A stretch of 64,000 nt of DNA from Aeromonas sanarellii (GTDB lineage: Bacteria > Pseudomonadota > Gammaproteobacteria > Enterobacterales > Aeromonadaceae). This document shows, in pieces, positions 27,729-35,660 of the stretch. Each line of letters opens with the position of its first letter. The first letter of the stretch is position 1. A model generated the notes under the pieces. That model was not told the origin of the DNA. It saw only the letters and a program-made list of their open reading frames with translations, and did not search any database. The stretch lies in assembly GCF_000820085.1 (NCBI RefSeq), contig NZ_CDBN01000015.1, positions 155,363 through 219,362 on the forward strand, read 5' to 3'. The position numbers and the translations under genes are program-made.

Positions 27729-28628
27729 ATGACGAGCAAGGCCAACCAATCCCAGGGCATGTTGCTGTTCCACCTCTCTGCCAGACAATCCTTCGCCATC
27801 GGCACCCTCAAGGTGAAGGAGATAGTGCCCTACACCCAGCTCACCGCCCTGCCGCAGTCGCATCCGACCGTGCTCGGGGCCGCCAGCATGCGGGGCACCA
27901 CCATCCCCGTGATCGACATGGCCATGGCGGTGGGCTATCGCCCCATCAGCAGGGAGGAGATGCCCCACTGCTTCATCATCATCACGGATTGCCGCCGCAC
28001 CCTGGTGGGTTTCCTGGTGCGGGGCATCGACAAGATCACCGAGTGCAACTGGCGTGACATCGAGCCGCCGCCCCCCTCCCTCGGGCAGAACGTGTTCGTC
28101 ACCGGCGTGACCCGGGTGGGGGAGCAGCTGATCCAGCTGCTGGACGTGGAGCTCATCCTGTCGCGGGTCTATCCGGACGATCCCAGCCACCTCTACCCCG
28201 TGCTGACCGACGTGCAGCGCGAGCGGCTCAAGCCGATGCGGATTCTGCTGGTGGACGACTCCTCCGTCGCCCGCCGCCAGCTGATGGCGGCGCTGGATTA
28301 CATCAACATTCCCTACGAGGTGTGCACCAACGGCCGCGACGCCCTCGCCCTGATGCAGGCCAGGGCGACCCAGGGCAAGCGGATCGACATCCTGGTGAGC
28401 GACATCGAGATGCCGGGGCTGGACGGGTACGAGCTGGCCTTCGAGGTGCAGAGCGACCCCAGGCTGGCGGAGGCCTACATCATCCTGCACACCTCCCTCT
28501 CCAGCGAGATCAGCGTGGAGCGGGCCCACCAGGTCGGGGCCCACGAGGCGCTCACCAAGTTTGAAGCCAACGAGCTGATCCAGGCCATGCTGCGCGGTGC
28601 CGAGCACCACGATCACCTGCCGGCCTGA
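27729..28628 (+). CDS. cheV: CheV, chemotaxis coupling protein with receiver domain
   Basis: Couples chemoreceptors to CheA and adapts signalling by phosphorylation. The 299-residue protein has an N-terminal CheW-like domain (FHLSARQSFAIGTLKVKEIV, SMRGTTIPVIDMAMAVGY) to about residue 160 and a C-terminal receiver domain (MRILLVDDSSVARRQLM, phospho-Asp in ILVSDIEMPGLDGYEL, T/S and K in ILHTSL and ALTKFEANEL). AGGA lies eight bases before the ATG. No other chemotaxis genes are nearby, which is usual for solitary cheV copies in this group. Confidence 0.94.
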   Translation: MTSKANQSQGMLLFHLSARQSFAIGTLKVKEIVPYTQLTALPQSHPTVLGAASMRGTTIPVIDMAMAVGYRPISREEMPHCFIIITDCRRTLVGFLVRGIDKITECNWRDIEPPPPSLGQNVFVTGVTRVGEQLIQLLDVELILSRVYPDDPSHLYPVLTDVQRERLKPMRILLVDDSSVARRQLMAALDYINIPYEVCTNGRDALALMQARATQGKRIDILVSDIEMPGLDGYELAFEVQSDPRLAEAYIILHTSLSSEISVERAHQVGAHEALTKFEANELIQAMLRGAEHHDHLPA

Positions 28629-28686
28629 TGTTGCGGCGGGCCTTGGCTCGCCGCCTCTATCTATTCCCGTCGTTCCGAGTCATCCC

Positions 28687-29670
28687 ATGCTGACAGAAAG
28701 CCACTTCCACGCCCCCTGGTGGGCCCGCAATGCCCACCTGCAGACCATCTTGCCCAAGTGGCTGCGCCGCTCGCCGGCCCGCTTCATTCAGGAGCGTTTC
28801 GAGCTGGCAGATGGCGACTTCGTCGATCTCGCCTGGAGCGGCGACGTCAGCCAGGGCCCGGGGCCGCTGATCGTGCTGTTTCACGGGCTGGAGGGGAGCA
28901 TTCACTCCCACTATGCCAAGGGGCTGTTCGCCCATCTGCAACGGCAGGGGCAGGAGGCGGTGCTGATGCATTTTCGGGGGTGCAGCGGCGAGCCGAACCG
29001 GTTGCTGCGGGCCTACCACTCCGGCGCCATCGAGGATGCAGAGGCGGTGATCGCCGAGCTGGGTCGGCGCTTCCCCGGCAAGCCGCTCATCGCCATCGGT
29101 TATTCCCTGGGGGGCAACATGTTGGTCAATCTGCTGGCGCGCGCCTGCCCGGCCGAACTGAAGGCCGCAGTGGTGATCTCGGCCCCGCTGCAACTGGCAA
29201 GCTGTGCCGATCGGGTCAATCAGGGGTTCTCACGGGTCTATCAGCGCTATCTGCTGCGCACCATGCGGGCCAATCTGCAGAGCAAGATCCGGCACCTGGC
29301 CACCGCCCGGGCCCGCTGGCAACCGGCGCAGATCGCGCGCATCGCCACCCTGCGGGAGTTCGACGAGCAGGTGACGGCACCACTTCACGGCTTCGCCAGC
29401 GCCGATCACTACTATCAGACCTGCTCCGGTCTGGGTCTGCTGGCCCGCATTCCCATCCCGACCCTGGTCATCCACGCCGCCGACGATCCCTTCATGACTG
29501 GCGCCGTCATCCCGGGGCCAGAGCAGCTCTCCCCCCAGGTGCGCTACGAGCTGAGTCGACGGGGCGGCCACGTGGGCTTCCTGCACGGCTCCCCCTGGCG
29601 GCCCCGATTCTGGCTGGATGAGCGCATCAGCCTGTGGCTGCAGGAGCAGACTCAGGGCGCGATGCGATAA
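28687..29670 (+). CDS. yheT: YheT family alpha/beta-hydrolase
   Basis: A 327-residue serine hydrolase of the YheT/ABHD1-3-like family. It shows the N-terminal HFHAPWWARNAHLQTILPKW signature, the oxyanion region LFHGLEGS, the nucleophile elbow GYSLGGNM, the acid in HAADDPFM and the catalytic His in GGHVGFL. The substrate is unknown. In E. coli it is linked to yheU and prkB; here a diguanylate cyclase on the opposite strand separates it from yheU. Its last 19 bases overlap the 3' end of that convergent gene. Confidence 0.9.
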   Translation: MLTESHFHAPWWARNAHLQTILPKWLRRSPARFIQERFELADGDFVDLAWSGDVSQGPGPLIVLFHGLEGSIHSHYAKGLFAHLQRQGQEAVLMHFRGCSGEPNRLLRAYHSGAIEDAEAVIAELGRRFPGKPLIAIGYSLGGNMLVNLLARACPAELKAAVVISAPLQLASCADRVNQGFSRVYQRYLLRTMRANLQSKIRHLATARARWQPAQIARIATLREFDEQVTAPLHGFASADHYYQTCSGLGLLARIPIPTLVIHAADDPFMTGAVIPGPEQLSPQVRYELSRRGGHVGFLHGSPWRPRFWLDERISLWLQEQTQGAMR

Positions 29671-30803
29671 CCGTTGCGCCCCTCCTCCTTGGCACGATAG
29701 AGGGCGCCGTCGACCCGCTCGAGCAGCATGACGAGGCTCTCCCCCGGACGCCACTGGGCTATGCCCTGGCTCAGGGTGAGGTAGGGCGACACGTCGGAGT
29801 CCTCGTGGGGCAGCGCCCGGGCCGCCAGGGTGGCGCGAATGCGCTCCGCCACCTCCTGGCCACCGGCCAGCGTCGTCTCCTGCAGCAGCACCACGAACTC
29901 CTCCCCGCCGTAGCGGGCCACCAGATCGCCGGGCTCGCGCACGCTCTCCTCCAGGCACTCGGCCACCAGGATCAGGCACGCATCCCCCGCCTGATGGCCG
30001 TAGCGATCGTTGTAGCGCTTGAAGAAGTCCACATCGAGCAGGATCACCGTGAGCGGCAGTTCCAGGGTCGTGCCCTGCGGGATGGCGCGCTTGCATACCT
30101 GATCGAAGTGCCGACGGTTGGCCAGGCCGGTCAGGGGATCCCGGTGGGCCATGGCATTCATCTTGTGCGCCAGCATCAGGTTGTCATACTCCCTCGACAC
30201 GGCCAGCTCGAACCAGCCGTTGAGCATGCGCCGCCCGGTTTCCAGCACGACCAGCAGCATGCAGACCACTATGATGTTGACCAGCACAAAGGGCTCAGGG
30301 CTCCACGAAGCCCTCAGCAGCAGAAACAGCAAAGGGGCGAACACCAGCGCGTAAAACAGCCGCACGTCGCAATAAGCCGCGATCAGGCCGGTCAGCAGCA
30401 GCAGGCTGACCATGTTGAAGATGAAGCTGAAGCCTCCCTTCAGATCGACGATCGAGATGGTGTAGCCCGCCAGAGCCCAGGCCAGGCCCCAGCCGAGGGC
30501 GCAGGCCCACAGGGAGACCTGCCAGAGGACGTGGGGCTGGCGGGCGAGCCAGCGCCAACCGAGCGGAAACAGCAGGCAGACGCCGGCCATGGCGAGGAGC
30601 TGCCACTCGTAGGACCAGGGCAGGCGGTCCACGAGCACCAGGTGCGCTTCCTGGTAGATGTGGAAGCGGGTCAGCAGGAACAGGATGGCGATCAGGTTGA
30701 TGGCCCAGAACCAGCGCAGTCCGGCGCAGAGGGCGTGGCGGCGGGCATCGAACAGGTGCTGTTCGAACTGACCCGAGGGGCGGCGGGCTTCAGAAGGATA
30801 CAT
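29652..30803 (-). CDS. Membrane-bound GGDEF diguanylate cyclase
   Basis: Synthesises cyclic di-GMP. The 383-residue protein has about five to six membrane segments in the first 190 residues (WFWAINLIAILFLLTRF, LLAMAGVCLLFPLGWRW and later pairs), a short helical linker, then a GGDEF domain with RDPLTGLANRRHF, DVDFFKRYNDRYGHQAGD and the active-site motif RYGGEEFVV. The RxxD inhibitory site is degenerate (EPGD), so product inhibition may be weak. The ATG at 30803 fits a GAGGGG ribosome site. It interrupts the usual yheT-yheU order and may contribute to the c-di-GMP pool sensed by the chiA riboswitch. Confidence 0.93.
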   Translation of the reverse strand: MYPSEARRPSGQFEQHLFDARRHALCAGLRWFWAINLIAILFLLTRFHIYQEAHLVLVDRLPWSYEWQLLAMAGVCLLFPLGWRWLARQPHVLWQVSLWACALGWGLAWALAGYTISIVDLKGGFSFIFNMVSLLLLTGLIAAYCDVRLFYALVFAPLLFLLLRASWSPEPFVLVNIIVVCMLLVVLETGRRMLNGWFELAVSREYDNLMLAHKMNAMAHRDPLTGLANRRHFDQVCKRAIPQGTTLELPLTVILLDVDFFKRYNDRYGHQAGDACLILVAECLEESVREPGDLVARYGGEEFVVLLQETTLAGGQEVAERIRATLAARALPHEDSDVSPYLTLSQGIAQWRPGESLVMLLERVDGALYRAKEEGRNGYRIAP

Positions 30804-30892
30804 ACCACCCCTCGCCCGGTCCGTGACAAACCCCTTGCGCTGGCCGGCGAGACACCGACAATATCCGCACTCCACTGACTGAAGATGAAACC

Positions 30893-31138
30893 ATGATTAT
30901 CCCCTGGCAAGAACTGGATCCCGACACCCTCACCAACCTGCTCGAGCACTTTGTCCTGCAAGAGGGCACCGAGTATGGCGAGCAGGATGTCAGCCTGGCC
31001 GACAAGGTCGAAGAGGTCCGGCAACAATTACAACAAGGCAGCGCCGTGCTCGTTTACAGCGAGTTGCACGAGAGCGTCAATGTCGTGCACAAGACTCATT
31101 TAAGCAAGGCGTCGACTGACGACTTCCAGCAAGAATGA
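30893..31138 (+). CDS. yheU: YheU family (UPF0270) small protein
   Basis: An 81-residue acidic protein beginning [29 protein letters not shown], the invariant UPF0270 signature, with [27 protein letters not shown]. Function unknown. It precedes prkB as in E. coli, though 245 bp away with a separate promoter for prkB. The gap contains GC-rich inverted repeats near 31200-31240 but no further gene. Confidence 0.93.
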   Translation: MIIPWQELDPDTLTNLLEHFVLQEGTEYGEQDVSLADKVEEVRQQLQQGSAVLVYSELHESVNVVHKTHLSKASTDDFQQE

Positions 31139-31327
31139 CACAGGATGGGGGACCCGGGCTGAAGAATCTTCGTCCGTTTTTCCCTGTTCCTCTGGCCATC
31201 CGGCGTTCGGCCGGGGCGCGGTGCCCGCCGGGAAGGCCGCCCGTGGGCCGCCATCTCCCCGGTGCGAGGCACACTGTGCGCTAGGCTGGCAGAGCCGGCC
31301 GGAGGATAGTGCGACGAGACGGCGCAC

Positions 31328-31357
31328 TTGACCGCACTTTGGGCCAGCCCTTATAAC
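31328..31357 (+). promoter_or_regulatory. Sigma-70 promoter for prkB
   Basis: TTGACC (31328-31333), an 18-bp spacer and TATAAC (31352-31357). Five of six bases match in each hexamer. It would give a leader of about 20 bases, with AAGGAAGAGAG as ribosome site. Confidence 0.65.
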
Positions 31358-31383
31358 GGAACTCCCAAGGAAGAGAGAATTCT

Positions 31384-32253
31384 ATGTCGGCCAAGCATCC
31401 CATCATCGCGGTCACCGGTTCATCCGGTGCCGGCACCTCCACCTCCACCAACGCCTTTCGCTCCATGTTCCACCAGCTCGGGTACAAGGCGGCCGTGGTC
31501 GAGGGGGACAGTTTCCACCGCTATACCAGGCCCGAGATGGATGTCGCCATCCGCAAGGCCCGGGAGCAGGGACGGCACATCAGCTACTTCGGCCCCGAGG
31601 CCAACGACTTCGGGCTGCTGGAGTCCTTCTTCCAGGAGTACGGCCAGAGCGGCACCGGCCAGTACCGGCGCTACCTGCACAGCTTCGACGAGGCGGTGCC
31701 CTTCAACCAGATGCCGGGCACCTTCACCCCCTGGCAGGATCTGCCGGGCGAGACGGACCTGCTGTTCTACGAGGGGCTCCATGGGGGCGTGGTCACCGGC
31801 GAGCACAACGTGGCGCGGCACGTGGACTTTCTCATCGGCGTGGTGCCCATCGTCAACCTGGAGTGGATCCAGAAGCTCATTCGCGACACCTCGGAGCGCG
31901 GCCACTCCCGGGAGGCGGTGACCGACTCCATCGTCCGCTCCATGGACGACTACATCAACTTCATCACGCCCCAGTTCTCCCGCACCCACATCAACTTCCA
32001 GCGGGTACCGACCGTCGACACCTCCAACCCCTTCAGCGCCAAGGTGATACCCAGCCTGGACGAGAGTATGCTGGTGATACGGTTTCGGGGCATCAAGCAG
32101 GTGGACTTCCCCTACCTGCTGTCGATGATAGACGGCGCCTTCATGTCCAGGATGAACACCATAGTCGTGCCGGGCGGCAAGATGGGTTTCGCGATGGAGC
32201 TGATCCTGCGCCCCCTGATCCAGCAACTGATCGAAACGGGCAAGATCACCTGA
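31384..32253 (+). CDS. prkB: Phosphoribulokinase-type kinase PrkB
   Basis: A 289-residue P-loop kinase of the phosphoribulokinase/uridine kinase group, the PrkB form found in heterotrophic gamma-proteobacteria beside crp. It has a P-loop GSSGAGTST (residues 12-20), substrate-binding EGDSFHRY, LFYEGLHGG and RIPTVDTSNP-like RVPTVDTSNPF. Without RuBisCO in view its physiological substrate is uncertain. It keeps the E. coli neighbourhood (yheU-prkB-yhfA-crp), with two small envelope lipoprotein genes inserted before yhfA. Confidence 0.93.
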   Translation: MSAKHPIIAVTGSSGAGTSTSTNAFRSMFHQLGYKAAVVEGDSFHRYTRPEMDVAIRKAREQGRHISYFGPEANDFGLLESFFQEYGQSGTGQYRRYLHSFDEAVPFNQMPGTFTPWQDLPGETDLLFYEGLHGGVVTGEHNVARHVDFLIGVVPIVNLEWIQKLIRDTSERGHSREAVTDSIVRSMDDYINFITPQFSRTHINFQRVPTVDTSNPFSAKVIPSLDESMLVIRFRGIKQVDFPYLLSMIDGAFMSRMNTIVVPGGKMGFAMELILRPLIQQLIETGKIT

Positions 32254-32269
32254 GCCAAGGAGCTTATCG

Positions 32270-32803
32270 ATGCGCGGTGCACTTCTCTCATTCACACTGG
32301 CTGCCCTGCTGGGCGGCTGCAGCACGGGCCCCGCGGCCCCCACCGTCGAAACGGGCACCATGGTGGTGCGTCCGGCAGACAACTGGCCCTATGGGGCGAC
32401 GCCACGCTATGCACTCGCCGAGCAGTTCCAGTATGCGGGCAACAGCGCCGCGCCCTGGCTGGAGCCGGTACAGCAGGCCGTGACCCGGGAACTCGACGGC
32501 AAGGGCTGGCGCAGCGTGCCCCTGGATGACGCCGACGTCTGGGTCGCCATCGGGGTGGCGGGCAGCCAGGACATGAGCGACGGGGAGGTCTTTTCCCGCC
32601 TCGGTATGACCCCGGGTCTGAATGCCGCCGCCGATGCTCGCAAGGGCACCCTGGCCATACTGCTGCTCGACAGACACACCCAGCAGACGGTGTGGAGCAG
32701 CGCCATCCAGCTAGCCAGCGACGTGCCCGTCGCCGAGGAGGCCCGCGGCCAGCTCAGCCAGCAACTGGCCGCCCAGTTGCTGGGCTCACTACCGTCAGAC
32801 TGA
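32270..32803 (+). CDS. DUF4136-like lipoprotein
   Basis: A 177-residue putative lipoprotein (lipobox LGGC, Cys17). The mature part has the pattern of DUF4136 proteins: YALAEQFQYAGNSAAP, a central DADVWVAIGVAGSQDM strand region, KGTLAILLLDRHTQQTVWSSAIQ and a C-terminal QLAAQLLGSLPSD helix. Function unknown. AAGGAG lies seven bases before the ATG, and the gene starts 16 bp after prkB, so the two are probably cotranscribed. Confidence 0.75.
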   Translation: MRGALLSFTLAALLGGCSTGPAAPTVETGTMVVRPADNWPYGATPRYALAEQFQYAGNSAAPWLEPVQQAVTRELDGKGWRSVPLDDADVWVAIGVAGSQDMSDGEVFSRLGMTPGLNAAADARKGTLAILLLDRHTQQTVWSSAIQLASDVPVAEEARGQLSQQLAAQLLGSLPSD

Positions 32804-32816
32804 TGTCTCGTTCAAC

Positions 32817-32847
32817 AAAAACGGCCTGCTTAAAGCAGGCCGTTTTG
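32817..32847. terminator. Bidirectional terminator
   Basis: AAAACGGCCTGC/GCAGGCCGTTTT with loop TTAAA, T-tracts on both strands, between the convergent DUF4136-like and MliC-like lipoprotein genes. Confidence 0.92.
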
Positions 32848-32872
32848 CATACACGCCGTGACGGCATGAGGA

Positions 32873-33172
32873 TCATTTCAGCTCGCAGGTGAGCTGGGTC
32901 ACGCCACTCTTGACCAGGGTAGCCTGCTTGTCCTGTTGGGAGAAGGTGGTCACCCCGTCGGAATAGCTGGCGATCTCTTTGGGCGACTCGATGCGCCCCA
33001 GCTTGTGATACACGCCGGCATAAGGGAACTGCACCATGTCGGCCTGGGCATCATAGGTGATCCCCAGCAACTCTTCCCCGCACTGATACTGGCTGTATTG
33101 ATACTGGGTCGGCTGCGGCGCACTGCAGGCGGCAAGCCCGAACAGGGGAAGCAACATCATCATTTTTTTCAT
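32873..33172 (-). CDS. MliC-like lysozyme-inhibitor lipoprotein
   Basis: A 99-residue putative lipoprotein (lipobox LAAC, Cys16). The mature region resembles the MliC/PliC C-type lysozyme inhibitor domain: YQCGEELLGITYD, then ASYSDGVTTFSQQDKQATLVKSG and a final Cys in TCELK that can pair with the first. The SDG-x-x-x-F segment corresponds to the lysozyme-contacting loop of that family. It would protect peptidoglycan in the periplasm. The family assignment is by motif only. Confidence 0.7.
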   Translation of the reverse strand: MKKMMMLLPLFGLAACSAPQPTQYQYSQYQCGEELLGITYDAQADMVQFPYAGVYHKLGRIESPKEIASYSDGVTTFSQQDKQATLVKSGVTQLTCELK

Positions 33173-33220
33173 CGCACTTTCCTTATGTCATGGCGTTATC
33201 GACGGGACAAACTACGACTG

Positions 33221-33625
33221 TCAAGCTTCAAGAATTTGATAACTATGGGTAATTTCTACCGCTTTTTCCAACATCAGGGAAACGGAACAATATTTCTCCA
33301 TGGACAGGTCCACCGCACGGGCCACCTGCTTCTCGGCCAGACCCTTGCCGGTCACGACGAACTTGAGGTGGATCTTCTGGAATACCCGGGGCACGGAGTC
33401 GGCGCGCTCCCCTTCCAGCTCCACATGGCAGGCGGTCACGGTCTGACGGGCCTTCTCCAGGATGGAGACCACGTCGATGGAGCTGCACCCGCCAACCGCC
33501 AGCAGGATCATCTCCATCGGGCTGGCACCTTCCCCCGGGTTGGCGCCGTCCAGGGTCACCTGATGACCGGACTCGCTCTCGCCCACAAACTTCATGCCTT
33601 CGACCCAGCTGACCTTGGCTTTCAT
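33221..33625 (-). CDS. yhfA: YhfA, OsmC/Ohr-family protein
   Basis: A 134-residue OsmC-type protein. Two cysteines in the usual positions (GGCSSIDVV near residue 47 and EKYCSVS near 113) suggest thiol peroxidase-like chemistry on organic hydroperoxides. YhfA itself has no firmly established substrate. It lies divergent from crp, as in E. coli, with a 371-bp region between that carries the crp promoter. Confidence 0.93.
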   Translation of the reverse strand: MKAKVSWVEGMKFVGESESGHQVTLDGANPGEGASPMEMILLAVGGCSSIDVVSILEKARQTVTACHVELEGERADSVPRVFQKIHLKFVVTGKGLAEKQVARAVDLSMEKYCSVSLMLEKAVEITHSYQILEA

Positions 33626-33882
33626 CTCTACTTCCTCTCAATGACGACGGTTCTGACGCCCATAGCATACCTCAAGCAGGGGTCGAGTGGCACATGACTC
33701 GTCATCCTGCATCGTCGCGGGATCCCGACCCGCCCGTGCCGTCCCGGCCGTACCTTGCGAAACTGCCGCAGACCCGGGGGGAAATAGATCGAAATCAACA
33801 TCTGCCCTCCCCTTCTTGCCTAGAATGCCCCGAACGGCGCAGCAGATCGCGGCTCACTGACGGACGGCAATGCCCCAAAGCC

Positions 33883-33911
33883 TTGTCAGCACAGGCAAAG
33901 GCTCTTATTCT
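33883..33911 (+). promoter_or_regulatory. Candidate crp promoter
   Basis: TTGTCA (33883-33888), 17-bp spacer, TATTCT (33906-33911), about 85 bp before crp. I saw no convincing full CRP site in the yhfA-crp gap, so autoregulation is not supported here. The remainder of 33626-33996 shows no gene. Confidence 0.5.
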
Positions 33912-33996
33912 ACTGCGACCAAAGAGTAAGGAATGGCAAGCTTGGCAACTTGCCTGGACGCACAGTCCATAAAAATGACACTACAGAGGAAGTCTC

Positions 33997-34635
33997 ATGA
34001 TCATTGGCAAACCGCAAAGCGATCCCACCCTCGAGTGGTTCTTGTCGCATTGCCACATTCATAAGTATCCCGCCAAGAGCACCCTGATCCACGCCGGTGA
34101 GAAAGCGGAAACCCTCTACTACATCGTCAAGGGTACCGTCGCCGTCCTGATCAAGGATGACGAAGGCAAGGAGATGATCCTCTCCTACCTGAATCAGGGG
34201 GATTTCCTGGGCGAGATGGGGATGTTCGAAGAGAACGAGAATCCGGAACGTTCCGCCTGGGTACGTGCCAAAGGCGCCTGTGAAGTCGCCGAGATCTCCT
34301 ACAAGAAGTTCCGCCAGCTGATCCAGGTCAACCCGGACATCCTGATGCGCCTCTCCGGCCAGATGGCCAAGCGCCTGCAGCACACCAGCCAGAAGGTCGG
34401 CAACCTCGCCTTCCTGGACGTGACCGGCCGCATTGCCCAGACCCTGCTCAACTTGGCCAGACAGCCGGATGCCATGACCCACCCGGATGGCATGCAGATC
34501 AAGATCACCCGTCAGGAGATCGGCCAGATCGTCGGCTGCTCTCGCGAAACCGTCGGCCGCATCCTCAAGATGCTGGAGGAGCAGGAGCTCATCTCCGCCC
34601 ACGGCAAGACCATAGTGGTGTTTGGTACCCGCTGA
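33997..34635 (+). CDS. crp: cAMP receptor protein Crp
   Basis: Global cAMP-dependent regulator of catabolic genes. The 212-residue protein is nearly collinear with E. coli CRP. It has a cyclic-nucleotide-binding beta-barrel ([34 protein letters not shown] with the cAMP phosphate contact RSAWVRAK), the long C-helix and a helix-turn-helix ([27 protein letters not shown], with recognition-helix RETVGR). AGAGGAAG lies close to the ATG. It is followed by an intrinsic terminator. Confidence 0.98.
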   Translation: MIIGKPQSDPTLEWFLSHCHIHKYPAKSTLIHAGEKAETLYYIVKGTVAVLIKDDEGKEMILSYLNQGDFLGEMGMFEENENPERSAWVRAKGACEVAEISYKKFRQLIQVNPDILMRLSGQMAKRLQHTSQKVGNLAFLDVTGRIAQTLLNLARQPDAMTHPDGMQIKITRQEIGQIVGCSRETVGRILKMLEEQELISAHGKTIVVFGTR

Positions 34636-34673
34636 TCGGGTTCCCCGACGGCGCCCGCACAGCGCCGTTGGAT

Positions 34674-34702
34674 AAAAAGGCTGCCACGGCAGCCTTTTCT
34701 GA
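34674..34702 (+). terminator. crp terminator
   Basis: AAAAGGCTGC/GCAGCCTTTT stem (34675-34698) with a four-base loop followed by CT, 40 bp after the crp stop. A GC-rich GACGGCGC/GCGCCGTT hairpin lies just ahead of it. Confidence 0.85.
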
Positions 34703-34761
34703 TCCTCTCCCCTATAATCCCGAACGCCCCCGCCGACATGGCCTTCGCCAAGAGAACACCT

Positions 34762-35562
34762 ATGCACCTTCAATGCCCCCTTTGCCGCAGCCCCCTCCAG
34801 TTGCATGACGCCTCCAAGGGCCGCTACTGCGCCAACAAGCACCACTTCGATCCCGCTCCTGAAGGTTATCTGGACCTGATCCCCGGCACCAAGAACCCGA
34901 AGGACAGCGACAGCCGGGCCCTGCTGCGCGCCAGGCGCCGCTTCCTGGAGCAGGGCCACCAGCGGCCCCTGGTGGAGGCCATGGTCGAGCTGCTTGCGCC
35001 ACTCGGGGAGCATGAGCTGATCCATCTGGGCTGTGGCGAGGGCTACTACTGCCGCGCCCTGGCCGAGCGCCTCCCTGGCTGGCAATTCGCCGGGTTCGAC
35101 ATCGCCAAGAACGCCATCTTCGCCGCCAACAAGGCGCAGCCTGAGGCTCAGTTCGTCATCGCCGATCCGGCGCGCGCCCCGCTGCAACCGGGCAAGGCCC
35201 AGGTGTTGCTGGTCAACGACCTCAAGGTCAAGACCGAGCAGCTGGTCAACTGGCTGGCGCCGGGCGGCTACCTGCTCCATGTGCAGCCGGGCCCTCGCCA
35301 CCAGTGGCAATTGCGCGTCAGCCTGAACCCGGTGAGCATGGAACACCCCCTGAGCTGGCCGAGCCTCGCCGGGCTCACCCCGGTTGCCCGGCAGCGCAGC
35401 CAGTTCAGCACGGCCCTGGATCAGGCCCTGCGCGAGCACATCCTGGAGACCAGCCGCCTCGGCTGGCGCGCCAGCGGTGAGCAGCGCCACGCCTTCACCC
35501 ACCAGGGACCTGACGAGCTCGAGCAGGATCTGCTGCTGAGCCTGTGGCAGAAGCCGCTCTGA
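34762..35562 (+). CDS. rlmA: RlmA, 23S rRNA (guanine-745-N1)-methyltransferase
   Basis: Methylates G745 of 23S rRNA using S-adenosylmethionine. The 266-residue protein has an N-terminal zinc site (CPLC near residue 5, then CANKHHFD), followed by a Rossmann methyltransferase with IHLGCGEGYY (SAM-binding motif I), FDIAKNAIFAA and the catalytic-side VNDLKVKTEQLVNWLAPGGYLL. I chose the ATG at 34762 by comparison with the usual RlmA N-terminus; an ATG at 34738 is possible. Single gene with terminators on both sides. Confidence 0.92.
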   Translation: MHLQCPLCRSPLQLHDASKGRYCANKHHFDPAPEGYLDLIPGTKNPKDSDSRALLRARRRFLEQGHQRPLVEAMVELLAPLGEHELIHLGCGEGYYCRALAERLPGWQFAGFDIAKNAIFAANKAQPEAQFVIADPARAPLQPGKAQVLLVNDLKVKTEQLVNWLAPGGYLLHVQPGPRHQWQLRVSLNPVSMEHPLSWPSLAGLTPVARQRSQFSTALDQALREHILETSRLGWRASGEQRHAFTHQGPDELEQDLLLSLWQKPL

Positions 35563-35580
35563 GCGCGCCATTCCGGATGA

Positions 35581-35606
35581 AAAAAGGCCCGTATGGGCCT
35601 TTTGTT
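35581..35606. terminator. Bidirectional terminator between rlmA and stcE/tagA
   Basis: AAAAGGCCC/GGGCCTTTT with loop GTAT, T-tracts on both strands, lying between convergent genes. Confidence 0.9.
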
Positions 35607-35660
35607 TGGCATTTTTGTCTGTATGGGCCGGGCTCGCCCCTGGTCTGACGGGGAGGCCTC

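Noticed and set aside
33626..33996. CRP autoregulatory site upstream of crp
   Set aside because: No pair of TGTGA and TCACA half-sites with six-base spacing could be found.
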